In this document: positions 56,282 to 64,000 of the stretch, in pieces
Layout of the letters: every line of letters begins with the position of its first letter
Position numbering within the stretch: position 1 is the first letter of the stretch
DNA from: Candidatus Binatia bacterium
GTDB lineage: Bacteria > Eisenbacteria > RBG-16-71-46 > SZUA-252
DNA length: 64,000 bases
Direction of reading: 5' to 3'
Assembly (NCBI GenBank): GCA_035631035.1
Contig: DASQJL010000060.1
Location: 1 to 64,000, forward strand
Position numbers and translations under genes: made by a program
The notes under the pieces: generated by a model
What the model was told of the DNA's origin: nothing
The model's input: only the letters and a program-made list of their open reading frames with translations
Databases searched by the model: none

Positions 56282-57363
56282 ACCGGCCGCCGCTCTTCCG
56301 CGGCGACGGCGGGCGCCTTCTCTTCGCGCGCGATCAGGTAGTCCAGGACTCCGAGCGCGATGACATTGAGCCCCAGCCAGATCACGCCGGCCATCTGCGC
56401 GTGGTAGAACACGAAGAACTGCGTCACGAAGACGGTCACGCGAACCGAGCGCCGAAAGAGGCGGTACGCGGCGTTCCGGTTTCCGAAGAGCCGCACGACT
56501 CCCGCCATCATCAGCACGCAGGCGATGCCGTTCGAGGCGATCTCCCCCCAGCTCGCATAGCCGATGTCGAGATGCGTCTGCCCCTCCGGGTGCCCGGTCA
56601 TCGGCAGGCCGCGCGCCGTGGAGACGGCCCACGCCAGTCCCGATACCGCGAGGGCGAACAGGATTCCGGCGAGCACCCGCGGGAAGCGGGGCCGCGTGAG
56701 GATCCGCTCCACGCGAGGCTGGAGCCGGTGCCGCGCCCGCTCGAGGAGGCCGGGCGGCGGCGCGGAGACCGTGTTCAGCCGGTCGAGGAAGCCCCGCACC
56801 GCGATCACGCGCGCGTCCTTGGGATCGCACCGGTCGAGCAGTGCCGCGGCCTGCGCTTTCTCGTCGGGATCGAGGTCTTCCAGCGCCATGTCCTTGATCA
56901 GCGTGATGGCGTTGGCGAGGCATTCGTCCTCGGTCAGCTGGCGCCGCGCGAGCAGCGCGCGCATCCCTAGAAACAACGTTAGAAATACGAAGTAAATGAT
57001 TGATATTGCAGGACGATAGAAGTAATCACTATCGCGCGTCAGGAACTTCCCCAGTTCATCGATGAAGAGCCCGAATCCCACGCCGCCCAGGAACGCGGCG
57101 GCCGGCCGCGTGCGGCGGCCGATGGAGACCAGGACGAGGAGGAGGGCCGCCGTCAGCACCAGGCCGCCCCACAGCATGTGGGCGATGTGGATGTGTCGGC
57201 CGCCGATCTGCGGGTAGCCGGTGGCGGCGAGAAGCGCCCGCAATCCGAGGAGCGTCGCGATCGCCGCGACGAAGAACCGCTCCGCGTTCCGGCCCGCCTC
57301 GGCATCCCGGACGACGAGCGGGAGGCGGCGGATGGCGCGCGGCGCGGCGCTGTCCGGGGTCAT
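56251..57363 (-). CDS. Multi-pass membrane protein of unknown function
   Basis: 370 residues with about seven hydrophobic helices. The N-terminal half has GGRHIHIAHMLWGGLVLTAALLLVLVS in parts and FGLFIDELGKFLTRDSDYFYRP, a conserved-looking His- and Asp/Glu-rich pair of helices; then a hydrophilic loop (residues 145-215), and the C-terminal helices with NAAYRLFRRSVRVTVFVTQFFVFY in parts. No family name is known to me. Residues about 111-133 are encoded by markedly AT-rich codons (56965-57033), unlike the rest of the gene. Convergent with the exporter gene. Confidence 0.78.
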   Translation of the reverse strand: MTPDSAAPRAIRRLPLVVRDAEAGRNAERFFVAAIATLLGLRALLAATGYPQIGGRHIHIAHMLWGGLVLTAALLLVLVSIGRRTRPAAAFLGGVGFGLFIDELGKFLTRDSDYFYRPAISIIYFVFLTLFLGMRALLARRQLTEDECLANAITLIKDMALEDLDPDEKAQAAALLDRCDPKDARVIAVRGFLDRLNTVSAPPPGLLERARHRLQPRVERILTRPRFPRVLAGILFALAVSGLAWAVSTARGLPMTGHPEGQTHLDIGYASWGEIASNGIACVLMMAGVVRLFGNRNAAYRLFRRSVRVTVFVTQFFVFYHAQMAGVIWLGLNVIALGVLDYLIAREEKAPAVAAEERRPVQASAATDSA

Positions 57364-57390
57364 GGGCGGATGGTAGCGGAGGGAGCCCGG

Positions 57391-58362
57391 TCAGGCCACG
57401 CCGCGCGCGCCGTCGACGATCCCGGCCCGCGCGAGCCCGGCGACGGTCGCGCGCAGCGCCCCGTCCATCGCGAGGAAGAGCTCGGGAGACGCTTCGGCCG
57501 TCGCCGCGATCACGAGCCGGGCAGTTCCCCCCGCCGTCTCCGACTCCAGACCGACCTGAAACGTCGGAGCCCGGCCCGCGAGCGCCGCGATCGCGGCGCG
57601 GAAGCCGGGATCGGACGCGAACGCGCGTCCCGCATCCCGGTCGCTCGCCTTGACGAGATAGGCGTTGTCGAACGACGTGTCGCCGGTCGTGACGGGATCG
57701 TCCGCCAGGTAGCGCATCCGATCGATGAGCTGCGCCGGGTCGGTCATGGATCCCGCCGCGCTCCCGTCGGCGCCCACCGTCCACCGTCGCACGCTCGCGC
57801 GCCCGCTTCCCGAAGTCTTCACCGCCACCGAGAGGACCGGAAGGAGGAAGGACTTGGAGAGCACGAAGCGCATCGCCCGGCCGCCCGGGAGGATCTGAAA
57901 CTGGAAGTCGCGGCCAAGCGCGACGTCGCAGGCGAGACGGAACGCGAACGAGGCTTCCTTGGAATTCACCGCGCTGAGCACCGCCGGGCGGCCCTGGACG
58001 TCGTACTCCACGTGTCCGGCGGCTTCCCATGCCGACGGACCGGGCCCCGGCCGTCGCTCCGTCACGCGCCCTCCGACGCTCGCGGCGAAGGAGGCGAACG
58101 CGGAGCGGCGGGACGCGAGCCTCCGGCGGCCCTCGCGTATTCCGGTGATGGCGACGAAGAGGAACAGCCCCACGATCGCGGTCATGCGCGCCGCGATCGG
58201 GTCCACCCCGGGCAGGACGCGGCGCAGGAGCTCCGGCGCCAGGAAGCCGACGGCCACGACGGCCACGAGCGCGAGCGGCAGGACATGGCGGAGCAGCGCC
58301 GAGGCGCCGCTCGGCTCCTCGCCGATCGGACGATAGGACGGACTCGAAAGGGGATCGCTCAT
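57391..58362 (-). CDS. Membrane-anchored protein of unknown function
   Basis: 323 residues; ATG at 58362 with AGGAGG 6 bases upstream (the frame is open further). Two hydrophobic spans (about 24-45 and 60-78) precede a soluble domain: SAWEAAGHVEYDVQGRPAVLSAV, LGRDFQFQILPGGRAMRFVLSK, LIDRMRYLADDPVTTGDTSFDNAYLVKASDRDAGRAF in parts. The TGDTSFDNAYLVKASDRDAGR part is also found in DUF3137-like proteins, which bear a similar membrane anchor. Function unknown. Located 27 bases upstream of the multi-pass protein gene on the same strand. Confidence 0.7.
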   Translation of the reverse strand: MSDPLSSPSYRPIGEEPSGASALLRHVLPLALVAVVAVGFLAPELLRRVLPGVDPIAARMTAIVGLFLFVAITGIREGRRRLASRRSAFASFAASVGGRVTERRPGPGPSAWEAAGHVEYDVQGRPAVLSAVNSKEASFAFRLACDVALGRDFQFQILPGGRAMRFVLSKSFLLPVLSVAVKTSGSGRASVRRWTVGADGSAAGSMTDPAQLIDRMRYLADDPVTTGDTSFDNAYLVKASDRDAGRAFASDPGFRAAIAALAGRAPTFQVGLESETAGGTARLVIAATAEASPELFLAMDGALRATVAGLARAGIVDGARGVA

Positions 58363-58482
58363 GGGTTCCTCCTGCCGCGGCCCGCGGAAGGAGTCCGCGG
58401 CCCTTCGACGACGGCATCGGCACCGGAGCGGTCCTTCTCGACCGGAACCGATGCTCCCCCACGGGGTAGGAGAGGGCACCCC

Positions 58483-59238
58483 ATGCGTCTCGTCCGCACG
58501 CGGCACCCGTCCCGAGCCTTGCGCGCCATCCCCATCGCCCTTCTCGTTTCCCTGGGGGTCGGCCCCCTGGCCGCCGCTCCGGCCGGCGCCTCGTTCCTCA
58601 CGCGGGACATGAAGAGCCTGGCGAGCCGCCGGACCGCCGACGTTCTGGCCGGCGCCGCGGTGCTCGGGGCGGCCTCGTTCCTGGTCGAGAATGCCGACAC
58701 CGAAGAGCACGCCCTCGGCCGGGGCGCCGTGGACGTGCCCGCCGATTTCGGCAACATCTACGGAAGCGGCCTCGTGCTCGCCGGCGTCACCGCCGGCCTC
58801 ACGGGGGCGGGTCTGGTGGAAAAGCACCCCGACTGGGTCCGCGCCGGATCGGAGATGGCGCGCTCGCTCGCCTACACCGGCATCGCGGTGACCGCGCTCA
58901 AGGTCGCCGTGCGCCGCACGCGCCCGAACGGCGGAGCCTACTCCTTCCCTTCCGGCCACACGGCCGCCGCCTTCGCGGTGGCGCCCGTGCTGGCGCGCCG
59001 GTTCGGATGGCTGGCGGCGCTCCCCGCGTATGCCTTCGCCACGAGCACGGCGCTCGGACGGATGGAGGATCGGAAGCATTACCTGTCGGACGTGGTCGTG
59101 GGCGCGGGAATCGGCACGGCGATCGGACTGGCGGTGGCCTCGGCGCGGCACTCCGCGGCCCCGGAGCCCGAGCGCGTGAAGCCGGCACTCGGGCTGGGCG
59201 TCGCTCCCGGCGGCCTCTCGCTCGTCGCGACCTTCTGA
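58483..59238 (+). CDS. Exported PAP2-family phosphatase
   Basis: 251 residues. After a signal (IALLVSLGVGPLAAAPAGA) several hydrophobic helices carry the acid phosphatase motifs: KVAVRRTRPNGG (K-x6-RP), YSFPSGHTAAAFAVA (PSGH) and STALGRMEDRKHYLSDVVVG (S/R-x5-H-x3-D). Typical activity is dephosphorylation of undecaprenyl pyrophosphate, phosphatidic acid or sugar phosphates on the outer side of the membrane. RBS AGGAG about 10 bases upstream. Single gene divergent from the membrane protein gene. Confidence 0.93.
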   Translation: MRLVRTRHPSRALRAIPIALLVSLGVGPLAAAPAGASFLTRDMKSLASRRTADVLAGAAVLGAASFLVENADTEEHALGRGAVDVPADFGNIYGSGLVLAGVTAGLTGAGLVEKHPDWVRAGSEMARSLAYTGIAVTALKVAVRRTRPNGGAYSFPSGHTAAAFAVAPVLARRFGWLAALPAYAFATSTALGRMEDRKHYLSDVVVGAGIGTAIGLAVASARHSAAPEPERVKPALGLGVAPGGLSLVATF

Positions 59239-59281
59239 GCGCGGCGGCCTCACGCCGCGTCGCGCCGGCGCGCCCCCTCCC

Positions 59282-60505
59282 CTACCCCCGCGAGCGCTCC
59301 GTCGCTTCCGCCACCCATTCCGCGATGGTGTCGAACCCCGCAAGGTCCGGAGCGGGATCCCGGGCCTCCGATCCCGGAAGACCCAGGCGCTCCTGCAGCA
59401 CGCGCTGCCGCGCCAGCTCCTCGGCCAGCGGAACGTAGAGCGGGCGGTCGCCCAGATCGTCCGCGTAATCCCAGAGGCCGTTCCGGCAGTGGCGATCGTC
59501 GTCCCAGCCGGGATGGTTCACGATCGGATAGAGGCAGAGGCCGAAGCACTCCACGCCGCGGCGGATCGCCGCGCGCGCCTCGTGCGCCATGTAGGCGAGC
59601 CACGCGGGACGCGGCGCCTCCTCGATCCCGGTCTCGGCGATGAAGAGGGGTCGCCCGTAGCGCGCGTAGACCATCCTCAGCATCTCGTGCACGGGGCGGT
59701 ATCGCGGACTCGAAGGGCGCACCATCGAGCGGTGCCCCCCGGGGTAGGCCCACTGGTTGTGGACGTAGTAGTTCACGCCGAGGATGTCCAGCATGTCCGG
59801 CGATCCCCCCAGCTCGGGATGCGCCCGCCCGGCGATCGCGTCCCAGCTCGCGTACTGCGCCTCTTCGTGGGCGCGCGCGGCGGGCTCGTCTTCCGGACGG
59901 TCGGGCCGCGCGATCACGTGGATGATCGGATCGGTGTGGACGAGGCGCGTGGCCGGATTCACGTCCCGCGCCGCGCGTCCCGCCGCCAGCGCCCCCCGCA
60001 CCAGCTGGTGCTTCAGCGCGTCCCCTTTCCCGTGGGCGAACGGATTGAAGAAGCCCGCCTCGCCGCCGGCGAAGGCGAGGAAGGAGATCTCGTTCACGGG
60101 CGCCACGAGCGGCGCGAAGTCCCCTTCCTCGCGGAGCACCTCCGCGAACGCGTGCGCGAAGGCGCCGAGCCGCTTCGGGAAGTCCTCCGAGAAGGGATCC
60201 ACGTGATCGGGCCATCCGAAGTGGAGGATGTCCCACATCACCTGGACGCCTTCCTCAAGCGCGGCGCGCACCATCCTGCGGGCGCCCTCGAAGTCGTAGC
60301 GTCCGGGGGCGGCTTCGATGAGGTGCCAGCGGATCCCGTCGCGCGCGGTGCGCATCCCAAGTCGCGCGAGCCGCGCGTAGTCCTCGGAAGCGAACTCCTC
60401 GTGGCGCGTGGAGGCGGCCAGGTCGAGACGGCGGCCGGTCCGGAGCCGGTGCGTCGAGCACTCGAATCCGCCCATGAAGTAGCTGGCCGCGATCCGACCG
60501 TCCAC
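59282..60505 (-). CDS. Family 1-like glycoside hydrolase
   Basis: 407 residues from a GTG at 60505 with GGGAG 10 bases upstream; the start includes SYFMGGFECSTHR, the N-terminal hallmark of a GH1-related clade. Clan GH-A features: ARLARLGMRTARDGIRWH, the acid/base in APVNEISFLA, VNYYVHNQWAYPGG, and the nucleophile Glu in FIAETGIEEAPRP. No signal peptide, so cytoplasmic. It lies 7 bases after galK in the galactose operon, so a beta-galactosidase-type or related activity producing galactose is likely. It is shorter than typical GH1 (450). Confidence 0.88.
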   Translation of the reverse strand: MDGRIAASYFMGGFECSTHRLRTGRRLDLAASTRHEEFASEDYARLARLGMRTARDGIRWHLIEAAPGRYDFEGARRMVRAALEEGVQVMWDILHFGWPDHVDPFSEDFPKRLGAFAHAFAEVLREEGDFAPLVAPVNEISFLAFAGGEAGFFNPFAHGKGDALKHQLVRGALAAGRAARDVNPATRLVHTDPIIHVIARPDRPEDEPAARAHEEAQYASWDAIAGRAHPELGGSPDMLDILGVNYYVHNQWAYPGGHRSMVRPSSPRYRPVHEMLRMVYARYGRPLFIAETGIEEAPRPAWLAYMAHEARAAIRRGVECFGLCLYPIVNHPGWDDDRHCRNGLWDYADDLGDRPLYVPLAEELARQRVLQERLGLPGSEARDPAPDLAGFDTIAEWVAEATERSRG

Positions 60506-60512
60506 CGGCGCG

Positions 60513-61628
60513 CTACTCCCGGGCCGCCGCCGCGAGACGGCCCTGCGGCATGACGACCGCCGGACGCAGCCCGGTGGCCCGGCCGTACTCGGACGCGGCC
60601 TCGCGCGCGGCCGCTTCTCCAAAGCCCGCGCGGGCCAGGGCGATCACGGCGCCGCCGAAGCCGCCGCCCGTGAGCCGGGCCCCGAGGACCCCGTCGCGGA
60701 AGCGGAGCGCCTCGACGAGCGCGTCCACCTCGGGGGTGGAGACCTCGTAGTCGTCGCGGAGCGAGCGGTGGGACGCGTCCAGAAGGGCGCCCAGCTCCTC
60801 CAAACGCGCGCCCTCCAGCGCCGCGACGGCGGCGTGCACCCGCTCGTTCTCCGTCACCACGTGCCGCGCGCGGCGGTCGAGCGGCGGGGGGAGCGTCGCA
60901 ATCCGTCTCCACGCCGAGACCGGCAGGTCGCACAGAAGCGATTCCCCGAGACGTCGGGCCGCCTCCTCGCACTCGGCGCGGCGGCGGTTGTAGGCGCCGC
61001 TCGCGTTCCGGTGCTCCTGCCCCGAGTCCACGACGACGATCTCCACCGACTCGGGGATCGGCACGTAGCGGTAGGTGAGGTCCTTCGTGCGGAGGAGGAG
61101 CGCCTGTCCCTCCTTGCCGAGGCTCGAGGCCATCGGGTCCATGATCCCCACCCGCGCGCCGACGAACTCGTTCTCCACCCGCTGGGCGAGCCGCGCGAGC
61201 GCCACGTCGTCCAGGGAGAGCTGGAACCGATCGCGGAGCGCGCGGAGCAGCGCCACCGTGAGCGCGGCGCTCGAGGAGAGGCCCTTTCCGATCGGCACGT
61301 CGGATCGGATGCAGGCGTCGAAGCCGCCGAACGCGAATCCTTCGACCGCCAGGAGGCGCGTCGCGCCCTGCGCGTAATCGATCCACGATCCCCGCGGAGT
61401 CTCGTCCCCAAGCTCGTACCTCAGGTCGGAGCCGCCCGCCTCCGCGCTCGACAGCCGAACGACCCGGCCCTCCCCGGCGGCGAGCTCGACCGAAGCGCAC
61501 TGGGGGATCACCGTCGGGAGCACCGAGCCGCCGTTGTAGTCGACGTGCTCCCCGATCAGGTTCACGCGCCCCGGCGCGCGCGCCTGGGTCTCGGGCGGGC
61601 GCCCGAAGCGCCGCGCGAATCCGCTCAC
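60513..61628 (-). CDS. galK: Galactokinase
   Basis: 371 residues of the GHMP kinase family, close to GalK length. Motifs: APGRVNLIGEHVDYNGGSVLP in parts (galactose site), VPIGKGLSSSAALTVALL in parts (ATP loop), and GARLTGGGFGGAVIAL (C-terminal). It phosphorylates galactose at C1 for the Leloir pathway. It follows galT by 13 bases and precedes the GH1-like gene by 7. Confidence 0.96.
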   Translation of the reverse strand: MSGFARRFGRPPETQARAPGRVNLIGEHVDYNGGSVLPTVIPQCASVELAAGEGRVVRLSSAEAGGSDLRYELGDETPRGSWIDYAQGATRLLAVEGFAFGGFDACIRSDVPIGKGLSSSAALTVALLRALRDRFQLSLDDVALARLAQRVENEFVGARVGIMDPMASSLGKEGQALLLRTKDLTYRYVPIPESVEIVVVDSGQEHRNASGAYNRRRAECEEAARRLGESLLCDLPVSAWRRIATLPPPLDRRARHVVTENERVHAAVAALEGARLEELGALLDASHRSLRDDYEVSTPEVDALVEALRFRDGVLGARLTGGGFGGAVIALARAGFGEAAAREAASEYGRATGLRPAVVMPQGRLAAAARE

Positions 61629-61641
61629 GAGGATCTCCTCC

Positions 61642-62757
61642 TCACCGAAGCTCCCCGGCCGCGGACAGCGCCGCCTGGAGCTCGGCGGCCTTGGCCTCGG
61701 GGAGCGCGTCGTTCGTGAACATGCCGGCCCCGATCTCCGTCCCCGCGAGATACTTCAGCCGCTCGGTCGTCCGATAGGGGGGATAGAACTCCACGTGGAG
61801 GTGCGCTTCGGGATGCGCCGCGCCGTCGGTGGGCGCCTGGTGGAACACCATCACGTAGGGGAACGGGCGTCCGCGGAGCGCGTCGTAGCCGCGCACCACG
61901 GCGCGAAGCGCGCGCGCGAACGCGGCGCGGAGCGGCGCGTCGACGTCGGGAAGCCCCGGCACCGGAGCGCGTGGCGCGACCCAGACCTCGTAGGGATAGC
62001 GGGCGAACACCGGCACGAACGCCACGACGCCCTCCTCGTCGAACAGGATGCGCCGGCCGTCGGCCAGCTCCGCCTCGAGATGGGTCTCGAGGAGCCCCCG
62101 GCCGGAGCGCGCCCGATGCCGCCGCTCCTCTTCCAGCTCGCGCGCGGGAATCGGTGGCACGAAGGGGTAGGCGTAGATCTGTCCGTGCGGGTGCTGCAGC
62201 GTGGCCCCGACTTCGACGCCGCGGTTCTCGAACGGCATCACGTACTCGATCTCCGGCCGCGCTCCCAGCTCGCGCGTGCGATCGGCCCAGACGTCGATCA
62301 GCATCTCGACGCGCGAAAGCTCGAGGTCCCCCAGCCCCCCTTTCGCCGCCTGCGTGTAGACCACCACCTCGCACGCGCCGCGCCCCGGGCGCGTCGGCAC
62401 GAGCGTGCCCGGAGGCTCGGGCGCTCCGGGAGCGAGCGACGGGAAACGGTTCTCGAAGACCGCCACCTCCCACGGCCCGGCCGGCAGCTCGGTCGGCTCG
62501 CCGCCGGGCTCCGTCGGGGCCAGCGGATCGTAGCCCGCCGGAGGCAGGAAGGTGCGCTCCTGGCGGTTCGCGGCATAGTCCACCCACTCCGCCCGGAGCG
62601 GATGCCACCGCAGCTCCGGCGTCGCGACGACGGGTCCGCCGCGCGGCGCGGGCGCCTCGATTCCCTCCGGGATCGGCTCGGCGGCGTAGAGCCACACCGA
62701 CCGTCCGTCCGGCTTGGTCAGTCGGCGCCGGATCGTGGCGGCGGGCGAGGCCGGCAT
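61642..62757 (-). CDS. galT: Galactose-1-phosphate uridylyltransferase
   Basis: 371 residues; ATG at 62757 two bases after the GH2 stop. Motifs: RQERTFLPPAGYDPLAPT in parts, ENRFPSL, the active-site HPHGQIYAYPFVP (nucleophilic His) and HLHVEFYPPYRTTERLKYLAG in parts. It exchanges UMP between UDP-glucose and galactose-1-phosphate. galE is not in the window. Part of the GH2-galT-galK-GH1 operon. Confidence 0.96.
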   Translation of the reverse strand: MPASPAATIRRRLTKPDGRSVWLYAAEPIPEGIEAPAPRGGPVVATPELRWHPLRAEWVDYAANRQERTFLPPAGYDPLAPTEPGGEPTELPAGPWEVAVFENRFPSLAPGAPEPPGTLVPTRPGRGACEVVVYTQAAKGGLGDLELSRVEMLIDVWADRTRELGARPEIEYVMPFENRGVEVGATLQHPHGQIYAYPFVPPIPARELEEERRHRARSGRGLLETHLEAELADGRRILFDEEGVVAFVPVFARYPYEVWVAPRAPVPGLPDVDAPLRAAFARALRAVVRGYDALRGRPFPYVMVFHQAPTDGAAHPEAHLHVEFYPPYRTTERLKYLAGTEIGAGMFTNDALPEAKAAELQAALSAAGELR

Positions 62758-62759
62758 GC

Positions 62760-64000
62760 TCACGGCGCCGCCGCGTCGTGCTGGCTGCCCGGCGCGCCCC
62801 GCTCCACCCGCTTCTGCTGCTCCGCTTGGTGGCGCGGCACGCGCGGGCCGCGCGTCGCGTCGGCGATCTGCTCGATCGGAATCTTGGGCATGCGGTCGGC
62901 GTCCAGGAGGCCGTTCGCTTCCTGATAGGTGTCCGAGAACTGCGTGTAGCAGAAGCCCGCGAGCGCGGGCGAGGCGCGCACGACGTCGAGGAGCGCCTTG
63001 TAGCGCGCCGACAGGTCTTCGGGAGCGGCGGCGCACGAGTAGCCCCAGTAGGGCGCCCGCTTCGCGCTGAAGGCGATGCCTCCGAACTCGCTCAGCATGA
63101 TCGGCATTCCCTCGTGGGGATGCCCGGCCAGCGCCAGCGCGCGCCCTCCCGGGCGATGGCGCTGGAAGAGGCTCGGCAGGTCCTCGTCGCTCCGGTAGCG
63201 CGCCGCGATCCGCTCCGGCTGATCGTCGTAGTCGTGGATGCCGATGATGTCCGTGGCGCTGCTCTCCCAGCCGTCGTTGCCCACCACCGGGCGCGTCGGG
63301 TCCACCGTCTTCGTCAGGCTGTAGAGCGACTGGACGAAGTGGCGCTGCGCCGGCACCTCCGGAAGGTTGGGCACCCCCCAGGACTCGTTGAAGGGCACCC
63401 AGGCCATGACGCAGGGATGGCTGTAGTCGCGCCGGAGCACCTCCAGCCACTCGCGCGTCACCCGTTCGATCGAGCGGGTCGTGAAGCGATAGGCGCTCGG
63501 CATCTCCACCCAGACCAGGAGTCCCAGGCAGTCGGCCCAGAAGTAGTAGCGCTCGTCTTCGATCTTCTGGTGCTTGCGGACGCCGTTGAAGCCCATCGCC
63601 TTCGCCAGCTCGACGTCCTTTCGGAGCGCCTCCACGCTGGGCGCGGTGAGGCCGGATCCGGGCCAGTAGCCCTGGTCGAGGACCATCTGGAGCGGATAGG
63701 GACGCCCGTTCAGGAGCACCGTCCGCCCCTCGGTCGTGATCGATCGAAGCGCCGTGTAGCTGTCCACGCGGTCGATCACCCGTCCCGTCGCGTCGATCAG
63801 CTGGAGCCGCGCGTCGATCAGGGTCGGCGAGTGGGGACTCCAGAGAAGCGCGTTCCGGTAGTCGTCGATCCCCGGGTCGGAGAAGGCGATCTTGCGGTTC
63901 ACCTCTCCCGAGACGACCGCGTACATGTCGTCGGCGATCAGCAGGTCGTTCGCGCGCATCTCGACGCGCAGGCGCAGGTCGTCGCGGGACCGCCCGTCGA
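62760..64000 (-). CDS. Glycoside hydrolase family 2 protein (5' end beyond the window)
   Basis: The 413 C-terminal codons are present; the frame stays open to the right edge. The visible part begins in the sugar-binding/immunoglobulin domains (DLRLRVEMRANDLLIADD; ALLWSPHSPTLIDARLQL), followed by the TIM barrel: GFNGVRKHQKIEDERYYFWADCLGLLVWVEMP in parts, acid/base Glu in WVPFNESWGVPN, and nucleophile Glu in MLSEFGGIAF; it ends in a Pro/Gln-rich tail. GH2 contains beta-galactosidases, glucuronidases and mannosidases. Its place before galT and galK favours beta-galactosidase or a related release of galactose. Start not seen. Confidence 0.93.
   Translation of the reverse strand, partial: DGRSRDDLRLRVEMRANDLLIADDMYAVVSGEVNRKIAFSDPGIDDYRNALLWSPHSPTLIDARLQLIDATGRVIDRVDSYTALRSITTEGRTVLLNGRPYPLQMVLDQGYWPGSGLTAPSVEALRKDVELAKAMGFNGVRKHQKIEDERYYFWADCLGLLVWVEMPSAYRFTTRSIERVTREWLEVLRRDYSHPCVMAWVPFNESWGVPNLPEVPAQRHFVQSLYSLTKTVDPTRPVVGNDGWESSATDIIGIHDYDDQPERIAARYRSDEDLPSLFQRHRPGGRALALAGHPHEGMPIMLSEFGGIAFSAKRAPYWGYSCAAAPEDLSARYKALLDVVRASPALAGFCYTQFSDTYQEANGLLDADRMPKIPIEQIADATRGPRVPRHQAEQQKRVERGAPGSQHDAAAP

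Overview
This is a GC-rich (visibly well above 60% GC), gene-dense chromosomal segment from a Gram-negative bacterium. An outer membrane is indicated by a TonB-dependent receptor, an OmpA-type lipoprotein, a DUF3570 beta-barrel candidate and an RND pump. No rRNA, tRNA, insertion sequence, phage gene or CRISPR array was seen, so the window looks like ordinary chromosome. The gene mix (ECF42 sigma factor with a YCII/DGPF protein, NagB-deacetylase fusion, receiver-PEP/pyruvate-binding fusion, GH1-like and GH2 enzymes beside a Leloir pathway) suits an uncultured, possibly soil or sediment, lineage such as Eisenbacteria, Gemmatimonadota or a deltaproteobacterial relative. That assignment is inference; no marker gene fixes it.

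Layout. 1-9 kb: a left-edge ornithine cyclodeaminase-like gene overlapping a threonine dehydratase, a lipocalin-like protein, a TonB receptor with an upstream M23 peptidase, DoxX, and a YCII/ECF42 pair with a recognisable ECF42-type promoter. 8.8-11 kb: a fluoride riboswitch driving crcB and two DUF190 genes, divergent from a VIT-family transporter. 11-24 kb: fatty-acid hydroxylase, alpha/beta hydrolase, aldo-keto reductase, an RND pump with its adaptor, a Crp/Fnr regulator downstream of a prolyl oligopeptidase, and a DDAH-like hydrolase. 24-37 kb: NagB fused to a deacetylase domain; a two-receiver PEP/pyruvate-binding protein; and a tightly packed five-gene central carbon/nitrogen operon (malic enzyme, alanine dehydrogenase-like, acetyl-CoA hydrolase/transferase, asnA, gdhA).

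37-53 kb: RlpA, lipoproteins, a lipoprotein-histidine kinase-NtrC regulator operon with 4-base overlaps, then the most interesting block: a TlpA thioredoxin, a DUF4266 lipoprotein ending in GGGGCGCN, a DUF3570 outer-membrane protein and an ApbE flavin transferase. The DUF3570 protein carries DVITGAS, which looks like an ApbE flavinylation site. purT, OmpA and Dps-like proteins, an AmpG-like permease and a TerB-TPR-DUF423 operon follow. 53-64 kb: a HlyD/DHA2 pump pair, membrane proteins, a PAP2 phosphatase, and a galactose operon (GH2 enzyme, galT, galK, GH1-like hydrolase) running off the right edge.

Many long open frames opposite real genes are composition artefacts and are not listed. Starts were chosen from ribosome binding sites, overlaps and expected N-termini; doubtful ones are flagged.
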